Origin: UBA4582 sp047629195
Lineage (GTDB): Bacteria > Pseudomonadota > Gammaproteobacteria > Pseudomonadales > Azotimanducaceae
Length of the DNA stretch: 64,000 bases
Reading direction: 5' to 3'
Assembly (NCBI GenBank): GCA_047629195.1
Contig: JBLHWY010000004.1
Coordinates: 1-64,000 of the forward strand
The position numbers and the translations under genes are program-made. Below, one piece after another: positions 62,123 to 64,000 of this stretch (the first letter of the stretch is position 1; every line of letters starts with the position of its first letter). The notes beneath the pieces are model-generated. The model searched no databases and was not told the DNA's origin. It saw nothing but the letters and a program-made list of their open reading frames with translations.

Positions 62123-62737
62123 CTAAAAATTATCGGTGCGGGTTTTTCACGAACTGGCACGTTTTCTCTTAAACACGCGCTGCAGATCTTGGGCTTCGAG
62201 CCTTGCTATCATTGTGAAGAGATATTTCAACGTCCAGATCATGTTGAGATATGGGCGAACGCCCTACGAAAAGAACCAGACTGGCGAGCGATGTTCTCTG
62301 GATATCAGGCTGGCTTGGACAGCCCCATTTGTTTTTACTGGCAAGAGATTAGGGCGGTTTTTCCTGATGCTAAGGTCATATTAACTAAAAGAAATGCTGA
62401 CAATTGGTACGAAAGCTTCAAAGCATCTCTGTATCAAGCGATGATATCTCCAGAACATGCTCCTGAGGAAATTTGGGGTGCATTAAAAATGGCTAAAACG
62501 ATTGTGCTCGATCATGAATTTGCTGGGAAGTTTGAAGACCGTGCCTTCGCAATCGACTTATATAACCGACACAACGAATTTGTTGAAGCCAGTTTTGTGA
62601 ACGACCGATCCAATCTGTTAGTGTTTAACGTTTCCGATGGATGGCCGCCTTTGGCTGAATTCTCAAAGATGGACGTACCTGTGACTGAGTTTCCAAGAAC
62701 AAATTCACGAGCGGCGTTTCAGTCAGCACTTCAATAG
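62123..62737 (+). CDS. Sulfotransferase family protein lacking a canonical start codon
   Basis: A sulfotransferase of about 204 aa with the PAPS-binding P-loop GAGFSRTGTFSLKHAL at its N-terminus and conserved KVILTKRNADNWYESF. The conserved N-terminus is encoded from about 62126 (KIIGAG), but no ATG, GTG or TTG occurs in frame between the upstream stop TAA (62096-62098) and TTG 62189, which would delete the P-loop. GGTGGAG (62108-62114) sits 8 nt before CTA 62123, exactly where a homologue's ATG would be. Either a rare start is used or the start was lost. Confidence 0.6.
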   Translation, partial: LKIIGAGFSRTGTFSLKHALQILGFEPCYHCEEIFQRPDHVEIWANALRKEPDWRAMFSGYQAGLDSPICFYWQEIRAVFPDAKVILTKRNADNWYESFKASLYQAMISPEHAPEEIWGALKMAKTIVLDHEFAGKFEDRAFAIDLYNRHNEFVEASFVNDRSNLLVFNVSDGWPPLAEFSKMDVPVTEFPRTNSRAAFQSALQ

Positions 62738-62825
62738 GCACTTCAATAAACCCTGCCAGCAATCTCTCAATGCTTAGCTCTGCAAACTGACCTAGAAAAT
62801 AATTTTTTATTGATTAGGAATAACG

Positions 62826-63380
62826 ATGATCTATCTACAGAATAACAAATTAGTAGGTTGGCATGGTGAGGAAACGCATGAATAAGTGCTCGACCCAGAA
62901 CTACCCATAATTGATCCGCGTCATCATCTTTGGGATTTGCGTAATTCAACTGTTTAGCCAAATGCGAGTTTTCAACAAAAGGTTTACTTCTGCGAAGATA
63001 TCATGAGCGATATTAAGCCCCAGTGGGCACAATGTTGAGGCTTTGCTGCGTGCCCCAATGCTGTGATAAAAGTCGGCGGTGCGCAACAGCGAGTAGGAAG
63101 GTGGGAGCCGCCTTTCCACATTCACCAACGGGACGTGCCAATGGGCTCAGAGGAAATGTGTGATCCGTTGTATTGGTTTTATGTCCATGCAATTGAAGTC
63201 TTTGGACCTGATCGCCGTATGTTTGAAAGTAACATCTCGGTAGATAAAGAAGGTCTTAGCTACCGAACTTTGTGGAAAGGCTTTAAGCGCATTGCTGCAA
63301 AAGCTGGGCTGAGCGATGCTGAGAAAACCGCCATGTTTGGTGGCACTGCGGCGCGGGTTTATCGATTAGAAACAAGCTGA
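62826..63380 (+). pseudogene. Amidohydrolase (Amidohydro_2) pseudogene with internal deletion
   Basis: One plus-strand frame reads an N-terminus (MIYLQNNKLVGWHGEETHE, stop at 62883-62885), then VLDPELPIIDPRHHLWDLRN (the HxH metal motif), a stop around 62952-62954, YFCEDIMSDI, a stop at 63036-63038, and the C-terminal third from AACPNAVIKVGG to FGPDRRMFESN and DTAARVYRLE-like TAARVYRLE. The middle part of the barrel is absent between about 63005 and 63020, about 100 residues or more short of the family. Three in-frame stops plus the deletion make it non-functional. The C-terminal 105 residues remain open. Confidence 0.75.
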
Positions 63381-63387
63381 GAAGTGT

Positions 63388-63762
63388 TTATTCGGCCTGA
63401 CCCTCTACATGAAAAAGCTTATTGTAGATGCTCCATTTACCGTCGCTCTTAAGTAGCGATAGGCTATCGAGGAAAGTCATCCCCAAATAGTCGTCTCGTA
63501 CCCGTGTGACAGCAGTATCGCCTGCAATGTCGATTGATATAATTTCGAGTCTTGCAGGCTCGCCTTTCTCTTTCGCAGATGGTTGTTGGCTCGAGACGAA
63601 TGCAGCGAAGTCGTCTACTGACATCTCATGTAGCCCGTCTGGTAGGTATCCTGTGATTTTTGCGTTGGGATGAAATGCAGCGTGGGTTTTCGCTTTGCTG
63701 GATTCATACATGCAGTCGAAGTAAGTCTGGATTATATCTTTGATCTCTTGTGCGTCGCTCAC
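63388..63762 (-). CDS. NTF2-like (lumazine-binding/SnoaL-type) protein
   Basis: A 124-aa NTF2-fold protein: TYFDCMYESSKAKTHAAFHPNAKITGY at the start and VRDDYLGMTFLDSLSLLKSDGKWSIYNKLFHVE at the end (outlined), matching the putative lumazine-binding/SnoaL-like group. Enzymatic role is unclear. It has no obvious start-codon conflict and lies between the pseudogene and the edge-spanning gene. Confidence 0.8.
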   Translation of the reverse strand: MSDAQEIKDIIQTYFDCMYESSKAKTHAAFHPNAKITGYLPDGLHEMSVDDFAAFVSSQQPSAKEKGEPARLEIISIDIAGDTAVTRVRDDYLGMTFLDSLSLLKSDGKWSIYNKLFHVEGQAE

Positions 63763-63819
63763 GGAGTTAAATCCTTCTGTGTCATTTTTTCAATTTGGTG
63801 TCGTATTAACAGGTTCAAA

Positions 63820-64000
63820 TCACTCTAGCACTGCAGCGATTGATTCTTCTCCACCGAGCGAGTCAGAAATTGCGTCACGCACAGCGAACGCTGGAGTCAC
63901 ACATTCGGGTTGTTCTCCCGGCGCTGATGGCGGTGTGTAATATCCCATTGCATACTGTCCCATGGTATAGCCAAGCATGTCCTGCATCTCAGGAGAATAC
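63820..64000 (-). CDS. Partial gene entering from right edge, C-terminus only
   Basis: Reading the minus strand from the window edge to the stop at 63822-63820 gives about 59 residues (MLGYTMGQYAMGYYTPP...CVTPAFAVRDAISDSLGG). I do not recognise the family from this fragment. The start lies outside the window. Overlapping plus-strand frames in the same region are likely shadows. Confidence 0.5.
   Translation of the reverse strand, partial: YSPEMQDMLGYTMGQYAMGYYTPPSAPGEQPECVTPAFAVRDAISDSLGGEESIAAVLE

Noticed and set aside
1..64000. tRNA, rRNA, CRISPR, prophage or integrase-bearing island
   Set aside because: No cloverleaf, rRNA-like block, regular spaced repeats, phage structural genes or integrases were found on either strand by reading.

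Overview
The window reads as a chromosomal segment of a free-living, probably marine, gammaproteobacterium. This is inferred from moderate GC (a little under 50% by eye), the DUF6502/DUF4389 genes, an AttH-type secretion-linked operon, and a dense set of catabolic oxidoreductases, CoA-ester enzymes and small single-component regulators. No rRNA, tRNA, CRISPR array, integrase or complete insertion sequence was seen. About 49 intact genes are supported, together with several clearly broken ones.

Layout. 0-8 kb: an SDR, a lipoprotein beta-propeller translationally coupled to a DUF6502 regulator-like gene with a palindrome over its promoter, a DUF4389 membrane protein, and a long acyl-CoA dehydrogenase. 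8-12 kb: a three-gene operon of ABC ATPase, FtsX-like permease and AttH/CrtC-like lipocalin. 12-18 kb: sulfatase, class-I amidotransferase and PhyH dioxygenase on the minus strand, then a class III extradiol dioxygenase and a Gly/Arg-rich lipoprotein. 18-23.5 kb: a complete peptide-type ABC importer in which one permease is fused to one ATPase. 23.6-26.3 kb: a decayed patch holding a kinase C-lobe joined to an MBL-like domain, a P-loop kinase with a Trp-to-stop change, a small membrane-protein remnant with two stops, and an intact RNase H-like gene.

26-39 kb: regulator-rich catabolic region. It has a Crp/Fnr regulator divergent from GST + DUF3604; a TetR regulator with an FAD phenol-type hydroxylase (carrying an EF-hand/dockerin-like loop) divergent from SnoaL and VOC extradiol-dioxygenase-like genes; a second TetR with an alpha/beta hydrolase behind a near-textbook TetR operator; an acetoacetate-decarboxylase-like protein; an FAH-family hydrolase and an MFS transporter. 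Together these could form an aromatic/cyclic-substrate ring-hydroxylation, meta-cleavage and side-chain-removal route, but no substrate can be assigned. 39-45 kb: an AraC-P450-glutamine-synthetase-like-aldehyde-dehydrogenase operon opposite a second AraC gene; its closest logic is P450/GS-type amine catabolism. 45-49.6 kb: enoyl-CoA hydratase, acyl-CoA dehydrogenase, a GC-rich hairpin-containing spacer and an MsbA-type ABC exporter.

49.6-54.3 kb: two metal-dependent amidohydrolases flanking a COG0523/CobW GTPase, suggestive of a metallochaperone-client arrangement. 54.3-64 kb: LLM flavin oxidoreductase, molybdopterin oxidoreductase, a haloalkane-dehalogenase-I-like hydrolase, a DUF7064/7065-like protein coupled to an epimerase, an FAD monooxygenase, a sulfotransferase with no recognisable start codon, an amidohydrolase pseudogene with three stops and a large internal deletion, an NTF2-like protein, and the tail of a gene entering from the right edge.
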